Assembly (NCBI GenBank): GCA_963383645.1 | Contig: OY726572.1 | Coordinates: 65,882,738-65,946,737, forward strand | From: Muscardinus avellanarius | Taxonomy: Eukaryota; Chordata; Mammalia; Rodentia; Gliridae | Direction: 5' to 3' | DNA length: 64,000 nt | Notes under the pieces: model-generated | Database searches by the model: none | What the model was told of the DNA's origin: nothing | Seen by the model: the letters and a program-made list of their open reading frames with translations, nothing else | Program-made: the position numbers and the translations under genes | Shown here: positions 11,780 through 22,849 of the stretch, piece after piece | Position numbering within the stretch: position 1 is the first letter of the stretch | Layout of the letters: each line of letters opens with the position of its first letter

Positions 11780-11785
11780 TTTATT
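11780..11785 (-). terminator. PAIP2B: PAIP2B candidate distal poly(A) signal
   Basis: The minus strand reads AATAAA, followed by a G/T-rich stretch (gtgtatttgctgg). This is the last hexamer before the SINE block that separates PAIP2B from NAGK. Confidence 0.6.
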
Positions 11786-12556
11786 AAGATTTTCAACAGC
11801 TACATTTGGTTTTTATAGCAATTTTTAAAGTAACTTTTTTCAACTTTTTATGTTTTTATGAAAATTATTCATTTTAAAGCCCCGTCCCTCCCTCCCAAAA
11901 GTATTAATGCCCATGTAATGTTTATTAAAGGGAGGGAGCGACAGTAGCTTTTAAACACTTGTGAAACAAAGATAAGGGTCCGTCTAGACCTGGGCCAGTT
12001 GAGGTGCGAGGCGTATGCTGGCACCATCAGTACCTCCTCCCATCCCACCGCCAGCTGGTGGCCACAGACCCGCGGGGCCTCCTTGTTCCATGAGCTTTAC
12101 CTCTCCTCCATACCGCAGCTGTCAGCCCTCCTCCCCTCCAAATGTGTCCCCACCGAAAGCAGTACAAACTTGAATACATGTTCAACTTTGTTAATGGAAA
12201 TAAGGTTCTAAGGTTCGGAGATTCCCCATCTAGTCAGGGGGAGGAAAAATACCCAACACAGCTTCGGTGCTTTCACTCTCTCATCCACTCAGACACACAT
12301 GCTCATACTTACTACAGACTCAACTGGTACTTCAGAAATCCCAACACATAGCACAGAAGTTCCTTATAAAAAAGATGCAAAATTATAAAAATTTCTGCAG
12401 CAGTTGCAGCTCCTGTGGAGCTTCTGATGACAAAGCTGGTTCTTAAATATTCCTTTATCATTCACAGCGGCCTCCCTCAAAAGCCCTATGTCCCTATGTT
12501 TGGAGGCTTCCACTTAGATCACAGGAACTGAAATCCAAGTTTGAAAGGCTCTCTAC

Positions 12557-12750
12557 CAGGTGGGTGAGGTGGCACCGGCCTGTAATCTCAGTACTTGGGA
12601 AGCTGAGACGGGGGGGTCACAGGTTCGGGGCCAGCCTATGCAACTGAGTGAGACCCTGTTTCCAAATAAAAACTTCATACTGGACTGGGGGTATAACTCA
12701 GGTAGAATGCCCCTGGGTTCCATCCCCAGTACCACAAATCCACACAAAAA
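12557..12750 (+). repeat. B1-dID SINE in PAIP2B 3' UTR
   Basis: caggtgggtgaggtggcacc to cagtaccacaaatcc; antisense to PAIP2B. Confidence 0.85.
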
Positions 12751-12764
12751 GAGGCTCTTTGCTG

Positions 12765-13155
12765 ACAAAATGTGTCCTATTCATCAATGGGATACTACTA
12801 ATCAGTAAAAGAAACAGCCACCAAAACATGTTACATGTCACGGGTGAACCACACAAATGTGCTAAGTAGAATAAAATAAACAGATATGAAACTACAGAAT
12901 GTATGAGTCCATTGGCATGGAATGTCTACAAAAGGCAAAACGAAGCAGATGGAAGGTAGATTCGCGGTTGCCTGGAGCTGGGAACAAGAGCTGACTAAAC
13001 GAGCATCAAGGACCTTCCTGGGGGTATGAAAGTCATCTAAAGCCTCATGATGGTCATGCCCCCCACCGAGCAGTCACTAAAACCACCAACTTGTGCATCT
13101 GAAGTGGATGCATTTTATGATGTATAAAATATGTATCATTAAAGTTGTTCCTAGG
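12765..13155 (+). mobile_element. Old L1 (L1M-type) 3' UTR fragment
   Basis: Recognised by word order: aatgggatactactaatcagtaaaa, tgctaagtagaataaa, gattcgcggttgcctggagctggg, acttgtgcatctgaa, taaaatatgtatcattaaag. Diverged and 5' truncated; lies inside the PAIP2B 3' UTR. Confidence 0.7.
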
Positions 13156-13202
13156 AGAAGGACTCGAGTCCCTGCCTCCCAACCACTCTTAAAGCAGTAT
13201 AC

Positions 13203-13398
13203 ATTTTTTGGGGGGGTGGTACTGGGGTTCCTGGAAGCCCTTCTACTTCCGGGCTACACTCCCAGACCTATTTTATACTTTTTTATTTTTGGAAACAGGG
13301 TCTCTTAAGCCAGCGAGGCTGGCTTCGAACCTGCGCGATCCTCCTGTCTCCACCTCCCAAGGGCGGGGATTACAAGCCTGCGCCACCACGCCCGGCGC
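13203..13398 (-). repeat. B1-dID SINE, short-B1 subfamily, in PAIP2B 3' UTR
   Basis: ggtactggggttcctggaagcccttctac and taagccagcgaggctggcttcgaacc mark the subfamily described under findings. Same strand as PAIP2B. Confidence 0.9.
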
Positions 13399-13546
13399 TC
13401 AAGCAGTACACATTTTTAAAAGCTCACAGTCAACAGGACAGGATTGTTTAGTGTTGATTTACAGAATTAAACATTTTACTATTTTATAGAAAATGCATTT
13501 AAGTAACTGTAAAATAGTAAAATGCTTGAAACATTTTTCTTATCTC

Positions 13547-13630
13547 AAGACTGGGGGCATAGCTAAGTGGTTAGTGTTTGCCTGGTATGCATGAGACCAA
13601 GTTTGATCCCCAGCACCACGAAAAAGAAAA
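13547..13630 (+). repeat. ID-type monomer
   Basis: gactgggggcatagctaag, ttgcctggtatgcatgag and gatccccagcacc: closer to the tRNA-like ancestor than the arms in the dimers. Confidence 0.75.
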
Positions 13631-14882
13631 CAAATTACTTCAAATTCTTTTTGCAGATTAAATAACCTAAATTGTTTATTATTTTTAAATAAAAGATATC
13701 CAGTAAGAAGGTAGATTTTGGAAAGAAAACTTAGCAACAAAATCTAAGAAGGCTTTTTAAAACAAAAGGTTTTTTTCAAAATAAAGATACAGGTACATCT
13801 GTCCCTTTACATATTTCTCTCCTGTCCGTCCCCTGGGAGAAGGAAGTGTAAGTCTCTCGGCTGACTCTCAACAGGACAGTACATCCAGAGTCCCCTCAAA
13901 ACGCCACTGAGCGGGAACAGCAGTAGGGGCTGGGCAGTGAGAGCAGAAGGCCAAGTAGGATAAAGAAAGCTATTTCCTTGGGTGGATTTCCTGCTCTGTC
14001 CCTGTTACCAACAGTAGCTTCAGTATGGATGAAGATTAAATGGGGAGGGGGCCCCTTTCCAAATTGTAACTAACCAAGTCTGTGGATAAAATTCACAAGA
14101 CAGCTAAAAAGGAGCTATTAGGAGGTTCTTGTGTACCACAGAGCTGCCAACCCAACGAATGACCTGTATGGGCCAGGGGAGCAGAGGCACGGGACTGAGA
14201 TCCCCAATACACACCAAATCAGGGTCGATCCTGTTACCCGCCCACTTGCCAGAATGATGTTAACGGTATCCCAGAGGAGAGCAGCTGGGGATACACTTCT
14301 CTTTCTCAATAGGTGAATATCTCCAGATCTTGGTCTTATTTGTCAGACCTCTACTGATTCTAATACCTCAGTTTCACCTAAACCAACAAAGGGCCTGTAA
14401 TGCTGAAACCCTTCTTGAGGAAAAAACTCTGCTCGCTGCAATCATCAGGGGTTGATTCGGGAATGCCTTCAGTCACTCACGGGTCTGCAGGGGCCCTCAC
14501 GCAAGAAGAGTCATCCCCACTGTTTCTTTTGGCTAGCTTTTCACGCAACTTTCTCCTCGAATCTGTTCATTAGCAGCATATTCATCTGCCCTCCCTCTCA
14601 GCCTTTCTGAAGTCAAAATGCAACTTTGACATTATAGCAATTTGGAAAATACTTTATAAAATTAAACCACAGTTAGCATTATAAACTTAAAGAGATCCCA
14701 GCTGTTGTGTGTGTGGGAACTAAAGGTGCTACACTACAACAATCCAGCTTTTCCTTATGATCTCTTCCTGGTTTGCCCTTATTTGATTCTCAAAAGTCAA
14801 CTACTGTAGACAGAATCTGGTCCAAGATCTGTGCCCAGGCCTCGGCTATATCCTTGAATTTTTTGTTGCAGTTCAAATGTCT

Positions 14883-14900
14883 GGGGGGGGGGGGGGGGGG
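14883..14900. repeat. Homopolymer G18 (C18 in PAIP2B mRNA)
   Basis: Eighteen G in a row on the plus strand, not attached to a SINE. Confidence 0.85.
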
Positions 14901-15061
14901 AACATTCCTTTATTTATTTTTTTTCCCTTGAAGAGAAAGAAATTACTTCTATCTCGGAGTTTCAGAGGCAAATAAATAATCAGAGCAATGAGAAATCAAT
15001 CACTAATACACTAACATGGGGACCAGCTAGATTGGTAATTATCAAAAAATACAGGTTCCAC

Positions 15062-15290
15062 CTGAGCTTGGTGTTACACACCTGTAATCCCAGAGTACTC
15101 AGAGGCTGAGACAGGAGGATCACAAGTTCAAGGCCAGCCTGGGCAATTTAGCAAGCCCTTGCTTCAAAACAGAAAATAAAATGAAGCTGAGGGTATAGCT
15201 CAGAGGTAGAATGCCTCTGGTTTTCATCCCTAGTACCAAAAAAAAAAAAAAAAAGAAGAAGAAGAAGAAAAGAAAGAAAGGCTGGCTTCA
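15062..15290 (+). repeat. B1-dID SINE with GAA-rich tail, in PAIP2B 3' UTR
   Basis: ctgagcttggtgttacacacc to tagtacc, A tail then (GAA)n. Confidence 0.85.
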
Positions 15291-15387
15291 TTTTGATACA
15301 AATTCTCAAACTTGAAGTTGCCAATTAAAAAACTTAAGTTAGAACAGCACAGTGGCTTAAATTCAACATCAAAATAATCACTTACAA

Positions 15388-15614
15388 ACCAGGCATGGTG
15401 GTGTGCACATATAACCCTATAGTCCTAGTACTTGGGAGGTTGAGACAGGAGGTTTATAGGTTGGTGGACAGCTTCAGCAATTTAGCAAGGCCCTCCCACA
15501 ACTTGGTGAGACACTATTTCAAAATTAAAAAAATAGGGTTGATGGCATAGCTCAGAGGTATAGAACGTCCCTGGTTCAATCCCTAATACTACCACCAAGA
15601 TTAAAAAAAAAAAA
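15388..15614 (+). repeat. B1-dID SINE in PAIP2B 3' UTR
   Basis: accaggcatggtggtgtgcac to ctaatactaccacc and A tail. Confidence 0.85.
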
Positions 15615-16612
15615 GTCACTTATAAACACAAGCCTCAGCATTAAGGGTAAATAAAGGTGTCCAGCCTGGCTCACACCCAGAACTTCTCCCTGAAAAACAG
15701 ACTGAACAAAGGCTCCCAGGTCTTTGTTCCCAGTAAAGAGCCTCCCAGACTCACATGACTTTTCTGCAAAGATGGCGAACTCGTGGGCTGAGCTTGTGCT
15801 GGGGGGTGGGTGGGGGGGAGAGATAATGGTGCTACCACCTCACAACATAAAATAGAAGGCAAACAAAGTTTGACCTCAGGAGAAACAGTAGGAAGAACAA
15901 GTCCTACACATTAAACGCGGGGTCACTCTGCCAGAGCTTCCTGATCCTGGAGCCAGGACGTTCTGTGTCTGGGTAGGACACTCTAGCCCTAGAAGAATTT
16001 CTTTAATCATAAGCAAATATGCCTTATGAAACAGCACTGAAGACTGACATCCCAGAGAGTCAGCACAGTAAAAGGGAACAGGCGCCTCTTGGACCACTCC
16101 AGAGCTCACCCTACCTGAGCATCAAAAGAACAAACTTCAGGAAGAAGAAAGAGCAACTCTGGACCTCTAGTACTTCTCAGATGCGCAGCCAAGGCTTTGT
16201 GATACAGGTTTTGACAGCATTTAAAAGGCGCTTCCCGCAACCCAACACATTTCCAACAGCCTTCAGGCATTCTGAGCTTGGACAGGCCAATGGAGACTGC
16301 AGCAGGATCAGCAGTCCCAGAAAAGACATTTCCTCCATCGATGCCCTTCCAACCTTCTCTGTAACAGAAGCGACAACTCCAACTAAAAGCCAAAGCTGGA
16401 ATGAAGAAGTTTCTTTATTCAGAATCCTCCCTGAAAAAAGAGTTAACAGTTTTTTTTTCTCTTGAGGCTTTGGGAACTGATGTGCATATCTGGCAATTTA
16501 CGTCCCCCAACTAAGCTCCTCTCTCATGACATAACCCAACAAGAAAGACCATTTTTCAAAAGACACCATCCTATAAACTTAAGGGGGAAAAAAATGTAGG
16601 TTTGAATTTTAA

Positions 16613-16902
16613 ACCTGGCTTTAGTGTTAATTCCAACAATCTGGGAGGCCAAGGCAGGGGGATCCCAAGTTTGAGGCCAGCCACAGCAACTTAGTGAAAC
16701 TGTCTCAAAATGAAAAAGCGTTGGGGGCATAGCTCAGTGGTAGAGCACCCCTGGGTTCACTCCTCAGTACCACACACACACAAAGCCTGATGTTAGCCTC
16801 TGGCTGTTCAAAAAGTCAACCAGGGAGGCTGGGGTGTGTACTGGTAGAACACTCGCCTAACACACACAAGGCACTGGGTTCAATCCCCAGCGGTGCAAAA
16901 AG
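16613..16902 (+). repeat. Old B1-dID SINE followed by ID monomer
   Basis: Dimer 16613-16783 (gtagagcacccctgggttcac) with CA tail; separate ID monomer 16826-16902 (gaacactcgcctaacacacac). Confidence 0.8.
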
Positions 16903-18349
16903 ATAAGGAAACAAGGGAGCACATAAGTAAAAGAATTCCTTCAGCTTTCTAGACCCTACCTAGTCTTTGCTTCCAACCTCTGTCCCACATCCACATCCTG
17001 AATTTACATCGACTTTACTTCAGGTTACATGATCTTTCCCTCGTAGGTCCACCACACACCACAGTAATGGTCGGTCACACAGAAGCCACTACGGTATCAG
17101 CCCTCTGCAAATCCTTGTCTTGGGAGAATGGCCAGCACTGGACATATTCTCTGACATACGAGGCAGCCACCTACATCTCTGTACACAAAGCAGCTCCTGG
17201 TGCCTCGTTTAGTTCCTTAGAAGTAGCAACGAAAAACCTCAAGTGAGTTATGGGTAGAAAAGCCAACAGGAGCATACCCAGACAGGTCAACCAAGAAAAC
17301 TCAAAAAGCTAGGTATATGGGAACAGTGTAATGTGATAATAACTTAAAACATCCCAGAGGGATAGGTACACAGTCATATGGGTCAAGCAGGACTTGTGGT
17401 CATTTCTGAGTTCCTCTGCAGAATTCTGTAAGGCAGAAAAAGCTCCAACCTCTGAACTGAGTTTCTTGTTCATGTCCTGAAAAAATATATTTCCTTGAAA
17501 AAGTGCATAAGCTTTTCTGAGGGAATTAAGATGCTAGTAGAAGCAAGTGATGATGGGGCTGGAAAAAACAGACAAAAGAACTTCCACATAAACTTAAGAC
17601 ACCACGAACCGAGGCTCTACTGTAAACCATTAGCAGTGTTTAGATGACTTCTCCAAGCAGGAAGGAAGACAACAGTAACTCAATGACTCAATGACCGTGA
17701 CCATCACAGCCCTCCTCTTCTGACTTACAACTGTCACTGACCATCAGAAGAGTTACTGTAAACCGAGAACTCTGAAGTCTGTTTTCTTGAATGGGGTTCA
17801 GGGCAGGGAGACGTGGGCTCCGCAAGGCCACTGGTAATCCCCGTTCATTGCAGAAAGACCAAAAGTTGGGGGAGCTGGGCTTCACAAACTGGTTTGCACC
17901 AAGTGATTCTTTGTCCCTCTTCCCATCAGCTTAACAGGCTCCACAAGTAGCTCCCTGGGTGTTCCTTGCTCCTGGTAGGTACACAGCAGGGTGAGAAAGG
18001 TGTTTCTTAAATGCTCAGTTTTCCTTGGTCAGCTTATTTTGTTTAAACAAAGACGGCACAAAATTCCTGATAAAGGAAAAAAACCCTGCAATTTCTCCTT
18101 AACTCAAAAGAGCTAATTACAAACAAAACAAGTAACTCCTCCAAATGACAGTCAGTAGAACCAAAAGGAAATACTCAAAGGCTTGTAAGTCAGACTGAGC
18201 ACATTAGTTACTCAGAGTCACAGTATTCAGTTAAACCCCCGTCCCCTGCCTGGCTGCACACCCGCTTCCCACCCCACCCACAGCTCTGCCTTTGTGCATC
18301 ACTGTCCCCAGATGTGGGGACAGACAAGTCCTCCTCAGAGCTTGACAGC

Positions 18350-18406
18350 TCAGTACTTCACTCCTGGAATGAACTCCTTGGCGTCCGGGTTCAAGTTACT
18401 TTTGCT
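18350..18406 (-). CDS. PAIP2B: PAIP2B terminal coding segment with PAM2 motif
   Basis: Too short to stand out as an ORF. After the acceptor cttatttcag it reads SKSNLNPDAKEFIPGVKY and stop. The long 3' UTR continues leftward. Confidence 0.95.
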   Translation of the reverse strand, partial: SKSNLNPDAKEFIPGVKY

Positions 18407-21400
18407 CTGAAATAAGAACCAAAAGATAATAAATTCTACAGCAGGCTGCACTTTAAAACTTATTTTGTCCCTATGTATTTTTTTTTTTTTGGGGGGGTGG
18501 GGTTGGAGACTGAAACCAAGCCTTCAGCCAGGCATGGTGGCGCACGCTTGTAATCTCAGCATTTGGGAGGCTGAGACAGGAGGATGGCGGTTCGCGGACA
18601 GCCTCAGCTACTTAGCGAAGCCCTTTGCAACGCAGTGAGACCCTGTTTCAAAATACAGAATAAGAGCCAGGCGTGGGGGTGCACGCTTGTAATCCCAGCA
18701 CTTTGGAGGCTGAGACGGGAGGATCGCACAGGTTCGAAGCCAGCCTCAGCCACTTAGTGAGGCTCTCAACAACTTAGTGAGACCCTGTTTCCAAATAAAA
18801 TATAAAATAGGTCTGGGAGTGTGGCCTGGAGGTAGAAAACCTCTGGGTTCCACCCTCAGTACCACCAAAAATAAAATAAAAGAATAAAGAATAAAAATAA
18901 AAAATAGGGCTAAGGGTATAGCTCAGAGGTAGAATGCCCCTGGGTTCCATCCCCAGTACCGCAAAAGAAAAGAAAAGAAACCAAGCTTCATACGTGGTAA
19001 GTGCTCTGTCCTTGGGTACATCCCCAGGTCTCCCCACACCCCATTATCACCAGTACCTTCCTCTTTGCCTTAAGGACAGAAAGAAATAAAATCCCTGGCA
19101 AATCAGGCTGTTATTGGCTACCATCAATGGCTCCAGAACAAGCTCATTTATCCTTCCTGCTTTAGACTGCTCCCTTTATGATGCTTCCCAATATCTCGTC
19201 AGAGACCTGTAAATTCAACTCCAAAAAGAATATTTAACTCATTGTACCCTAAATTGGTAAAAATCAGGGTGTTTCATGAAACCAGTTTGGTTACCACCAT
19301 ACCTCTATTTTTTTTTCTTTCTTTTTTTTTTTTTGTGGTACTGGGGTTCCTGGAAACCCTTCTACCTCTGGGCTACACTCCCAGACCTATTTTATACTTT
19401 TTTGAAATTTGGAAACGGGGTCTCTTAAGCCAGCGTGGCTGGCTTCGAACCTGCACGATCGTCCAGTCTCCGCCTCCCAAGCGTGGGGATTACAAGCGTG
19501 CGCCACCGCGCCCGGCCTACCATACCTCTATTTTTAACCTCTGGTTGTCTACTTTCTTGTGAATACTCCAAACCATGGCAGGCCATAGGGCACAATCATT
19601 CAGAAAACAAGTTGCATAAGAACTCCCTTGCTTGCAGAATTCTGACATTTACATAAGCACCGAGGCAAGGAATTCATTTATCTGGCCTACTGTAAGTGGA
19701 TAACTGACCTCTCAGGAGTATGTTCCTTCCAAAAGGAACAGGCCATTTTTGTAGCAGGAGCATTCAGAACAGAGTATATTAAATACAGATTTGGGGGATA
19801 ATAAAAGAGAGGACAGCAGCAAATGGTCAACCTGTTCAGTGTTCAAGTCAACGGCCCTTCATCCCAATTTTAAAAAGCTCAGTAAGAGGTAATGAAGAGT
19901 GGCGATGCTGGCAAAGCCCTCTGTGGGGAGCCGTGTGTCTACACGGTGCCTGCTCACCAATGCCCATCTGAGCAGTGAAGAAACAGCAGTTCAGAGGGCT
20001 CCAGAAGCTGATGGCTGTAGGGCCAGAAACCCTGTATTCTTTTTATTTATTTTTTTTTTTGCAGTACTGGGGGTATGAAGCCCAGGGGCATTCTACCTCC
20101 AAGCTACACCCCAGCTCTACTTTTCATTTTTAATTTTGAAACACTCTCACTGAGTTGCGGACGGCCTCACTAAGTAGTAGCTGAGGCTGTCTGCGAACTG
20201 GGATCCTCCTGTCTCAGCCTCCCAAATGCTGGGATTACAAGCGTGCGCCACCATGCCCGGCTCCTACATTCTTTTAACTATGTCACTTACAGAATACACA
20301 CGACTCTTACCAAAATATCTTCAGAATCATGACCATCATTGATGGAGAGTCCGTTTAACTGCTGCTGTAACTGTCCCATGGCCTGTGGCAGGTCTCGCGC
20401 TGGGATAAACCAGTCTTGGTCCTCCTCATCCAGCATCTCCTGGAAGCAGCGGTCTAAGAAGTCTTGCTCCTGCAGCTCCTCCTCCACCTGGCAAGCAAAG
20501 GGAGAGACTTAGAGTGCTGTCCAGGACTCAGCCCTTCTAGCTCTTCCCCAACCCTTTTCTTCAGAAGTTCTTACTCTGCAACAATGATGATATTGTAGGA
20601 GACCTAAGAATTAAGATACTTTTGACTGGCTAGAAAAGACTTAATTTTTATTTATTTTTTCAGTGGAATTTCATCAACAATCAGACTGAGGAGACAGTTA
20701 TTCAAAATAGCAGAAATCCCAGGTCTTCACTGATCTTGCAGGACCTACATGACACGTATTTTCCACGTACACGGCCTTATGGAAACTGTTTTACAGCTTA
20801 GAATTTTTTTTCTCAATCTTGTTAAGAAACAACTTTTCTTAAATTTCCCATTTTATAGGAAGTAGTAAAAGATACAGGAAACATGTAATTAGTCTACAGC
20901 ATAGTACAGATTAAATCAAAACCAATTCTCAGGTCCTGACCTACTTTTCTAGTAAAGAGACCCTCAAGGCAGAAAAATACTTTCAGAACCTTAGAAGGAT
21001 TTATTTATTTTATTTTATTTTATTTTATTTTTTGGTGGTACTGGGGTTTCTGGAAGCCCTTCTACCTCCGGGCTACACTCCCAGACCTATTTTTACATTT
21101 TTATTTGGAAACAAGGTCTCTTAAGCCAGCGCGCGGCTGGCTTCGAACCTGCGCGATCCTCCTGTTTCTGCCTCCCAAGCGCGGGGATTACAAGCGTGCG
21201 CCACCACGCCCGGCCGAACCTTAAAGGATTTAAAGAATACTTTTTCTGATATCACTATGTCATCACTACAGTATTCTCTCAAAATGCGAAGTTTCTTAAG
21301 CATTTCTCTAGACTGAAGCTATATATGCATAGGGTATTTTACACTTCTTTGCAGGTACTATTTACTCTTATTAAGAGTATGGTCGAGTCGGGTGTGGTTG

Positions 21401-22379
21401 CGCACGCTTGTAATCCCAGCATTTTAGGAGGCTGAGACAGGATTGCGGTTAAAGGACAGTCTCAGTTACTTAAGCCCTTCGCAACTCTGAAACCCTGTTT
21501 CAAAATAAAGAATAAAAAATAGGGCCAGGGTGTAGCTCAAAGGTAGAAGTACCCCTGAGTTCCACCCCTAGTACCTCAAAAAAATAAAAATAAAAAAAAG
21601 AGAAAAGAGGAAAAAAAGAGTGTGGTCCACTCTGCAGAGTTTAGTGCGATCCCTGCTCACATTTAGCAAATCCCCTTTCCTGCAGCCTGCCCGATGAGAT
21701 TCACAGCTCACTAGTTTCACCCCCAGAAGGGAGGCCAAGCAAAAGATAATCATCCAAATTAGCCTATAAAATCACTTCATGGATTCAGATGAAGTCACAA
21801 GCATAACGATTAAAGAAAAATATTTCAACTTTACAATGAGCCAACATTTTTTAAATCTCAAGTAAATTATCTATTAATGAAGTAATTATCTATTAATGAA
21901 GTAATTATCTATTAATGAAGTAACCACAACAAAATATTTCCAAGCAAGCCGGGCGTGGCGGCGCACGCTTGTCATCCCAGCATTCGGGAGGCTGAGACGG
22001 GAGGATCCCGGTTTGCAGACGGCCTCAGCGACTATTTAGTGAGGCCCTTTGCAACTCAGTGAGACCCTGTTTCAAAATAAAGAATACAAAATAGGGCTGG
22101 GGATGTAGCTCGGAGGTAGAATGCCCCTATGTTTTTATTCTTAAATTTGAGGTAGGTTCTCATTGAGTCGCAGAGGCTCTCACTAAGTGGCCGGCATGTG
22201 CAACTACACCCGGCTTAGCCGTCCACTTCCTTCTTTACCTGTCTGTTGAAATCCTCCTCGTTCTCCATCCACATATACTCTGCGAATGGGTCTTCCTTTT
22301 TGTCATGCCCATTCAATCCCTGGTCTTCTTTGGATTTTACACTGGGCGATGAATTGGCCACACTGGATCCATTCATCAT
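18350..22379 (-). CDS. PAIP2B: poly(A)-binding protein-interacting protein 2B, complete coding region in three exons
   Basis: PAIP2B is a small acidic cytoplasmic protein that binds PABPC1 and displaces it from poly(A) and eIF4G, repressing translation. Coding exons on the minus strand are 22379-22239, 20487-20311 and 18406-18350, with clean donors and acceptors, all joined in phase 0: 47+59+18 codons and a TGA stop at 18352-18350. The product is 124 residues from the first ATG or 123 from the second; human PAIP2B is 123. Seen in order: a Ser/Lys-rich N-terminus (SPSVKSKEDQG), the acidic PAM1 region ([22 protein letters not shown], continuing to DEEDQDWFIPARDLP), and the C-terminal PAM2 motif SNLNPDAKEFIPGVKY that docks on the MLLE domain of PABP. 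It is distinguished from PAIP2A by QEQDFLDRCFQEMLDEEDQDW. No disabling change seen. Confidence 0.96.
18521..18981 (+). repeat. SINE nested in SINE
   Basis: Outer dimer 18521-18665 plus 18896-18981, split at its central A-rich linker by a complete inner dimer (18666-18890). In PAIP2B intron 3, about 115 bases from the terminal exon. Confidence 0.88.
18982..19309. other. PAIP2B intron, unique
   Basis: Nothing recognised. Confidence 0.4.
19310..19517 (-). repeat. B1-dID SINE, short-B1 subfamily
   Basis: ggtactggggttcctggaaacccttctac; taagccagcgtggctggcttcgaacc; high CpG content retained (caccgcgcccggcc). TSD taccatacctctatttttt-like sequence (19297-19312 and 19518-19533). Confidence 0.92.
19534..20039. 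other. PAIP2B intron, unique
   Basis: Nothing recognised. Confidence 0.4.
20040..20262 (-). repeat. B1-dID SINE
   Basis: Common subfamily (cattctacctccaagctacacc, gtctcagcctcccaaatgc); ends 49 bases from exon 3. Confidence 0.9.
20311..20487 (-). CDS. PAIP2B: PAIP2B exon 3
   Basis: Acceptor ttgcttgccag, donor gtaaga. It encodes VEEELQEQDFLDRC through DGHDSEDIL, 59 codons, and holds most of the PABP RRM-binding PAM1 region. Confidence 0.95.
20488..20998. other. PAIP2B intron 2, unique
   Basis: Nothing recognised. Confidence 0.4.
20999..21214 (-). repeat. B1-dID SINE, short-B1 subfamily, (TTTTA)n tail
   Basis: TSD gaaccttagaaggatt (20987-21002) versus gaaccttaaaggatt (21215-21229). The tail has become a TTTTA repeat. 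Young, CpG-rich. Confidence 0.92.
21389..21598 (+). repeat. B1-dID SINE
   Basis: gtcgggtgtggttgcgcacgc to agtacctc and A-rich tail. Confidence 0.87.
21865..21921. repeat. Tandem 19-bp repeat, three copies
   Basis: aattatctattaatgaagt three times in a row without mismatch. Confidence 0.9.
21947..22214. repeat. SINE pair next to PAIP2B exon 2
   Basis: Plus-strand dimer 21947-22129 cut off at tgcccctat, directly joined to a reverse partial B1 arm (22130-22214, ending acccggctta). The junction ends 24 bases inside the intron from the exon 2 donor. Confidence 0.85.
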
Positions 22380-22387
22380 GACGGAAT
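22239..22387 (-). CDS. PAIP2B: PAIP2B exon 2, first coding exon
   Basis: The acceptor tatttag lies just right of 22387; eight 5' UTR bases precede the start. Two ATGs are adjacent (22379-22377 and 22376-22374). The second gives the human-like MNGSS start, while the first has G at -3 and would add one Met. The donor gtaaag follows CAG at 22239. Confidence 0.94.
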
Positions 22388-22849
22388 CTAAATAGGAGCA
22401 AAAGACAAATAAAATGTCTAACATATTTTAGATAGAGACAAATGAAATCATTGTCTATTCCAAGCACAGGCATATAATAACAATTCCACAAGGTGTAGAA
22501 AGGAGTAATCTAGTCCTTTCCCATTTTCATCTGCAGCACAGCAGAGACAGAAGTCGGCTCTAGATGCCAGAGCAAATGCAAAGTGTGATATTCCTAAGCC
22601 GAGACTCTTAAAGGTCTTCAGCTTTGCTGGGTAGCAGGCTATTCTGTACCACACTGCCAAGACTTGTCAATCGTTTACAATCAGTACAGTGATTTCTCCC
22701 CATCAATAGGGGAATTGTCCACAGAGGATCAGAGTTCAGTTGTCTAAAACATATGCCCCTGTCCAAAAACTAAATTCGGAGTACACATGATTGTAAAGGA
22801 AACAGGAAGACAGAGAAAGGACAGCATAAACCTTTTGATGTAAAAGGTA

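Larger units (their letters stand above)
11765..18349 (-). other. PAIP2B: PAIP2B 3' untranslated region (about 6.6 kb)
   Basis: No other gene is recognisable between the PAIP2B stop and the minus-strand AATAAA at 11785-11780. The stretch is SINE-poor compared with the rest of the window (seven SINE/ID pieces plus one old L1 tail), as expected of transcribed, partly constrained sequence. Human PAIP2B also has a long 3' UTR. Long blocks without any repeat are 11765-12556, 13631-15061, 15615-16612 and 16903-18349. The left end is inferred from the poly(A) signal only; shorter isoforms are possible. Confidence 0.65.

Noticed and set aside
13547..13630. tRNA gene
   Set aside because: ID arms derive from a tRNA but have lost the cloverleaf; this and the others (8540, 16826, 23502) are SINE monomers.
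16019..16465. 148-codon plus-strand ORF
   Set aside because: Lies antisense in the inferred PAIP2B 3' UTR; no recognisable domain, no splice or initiation context.
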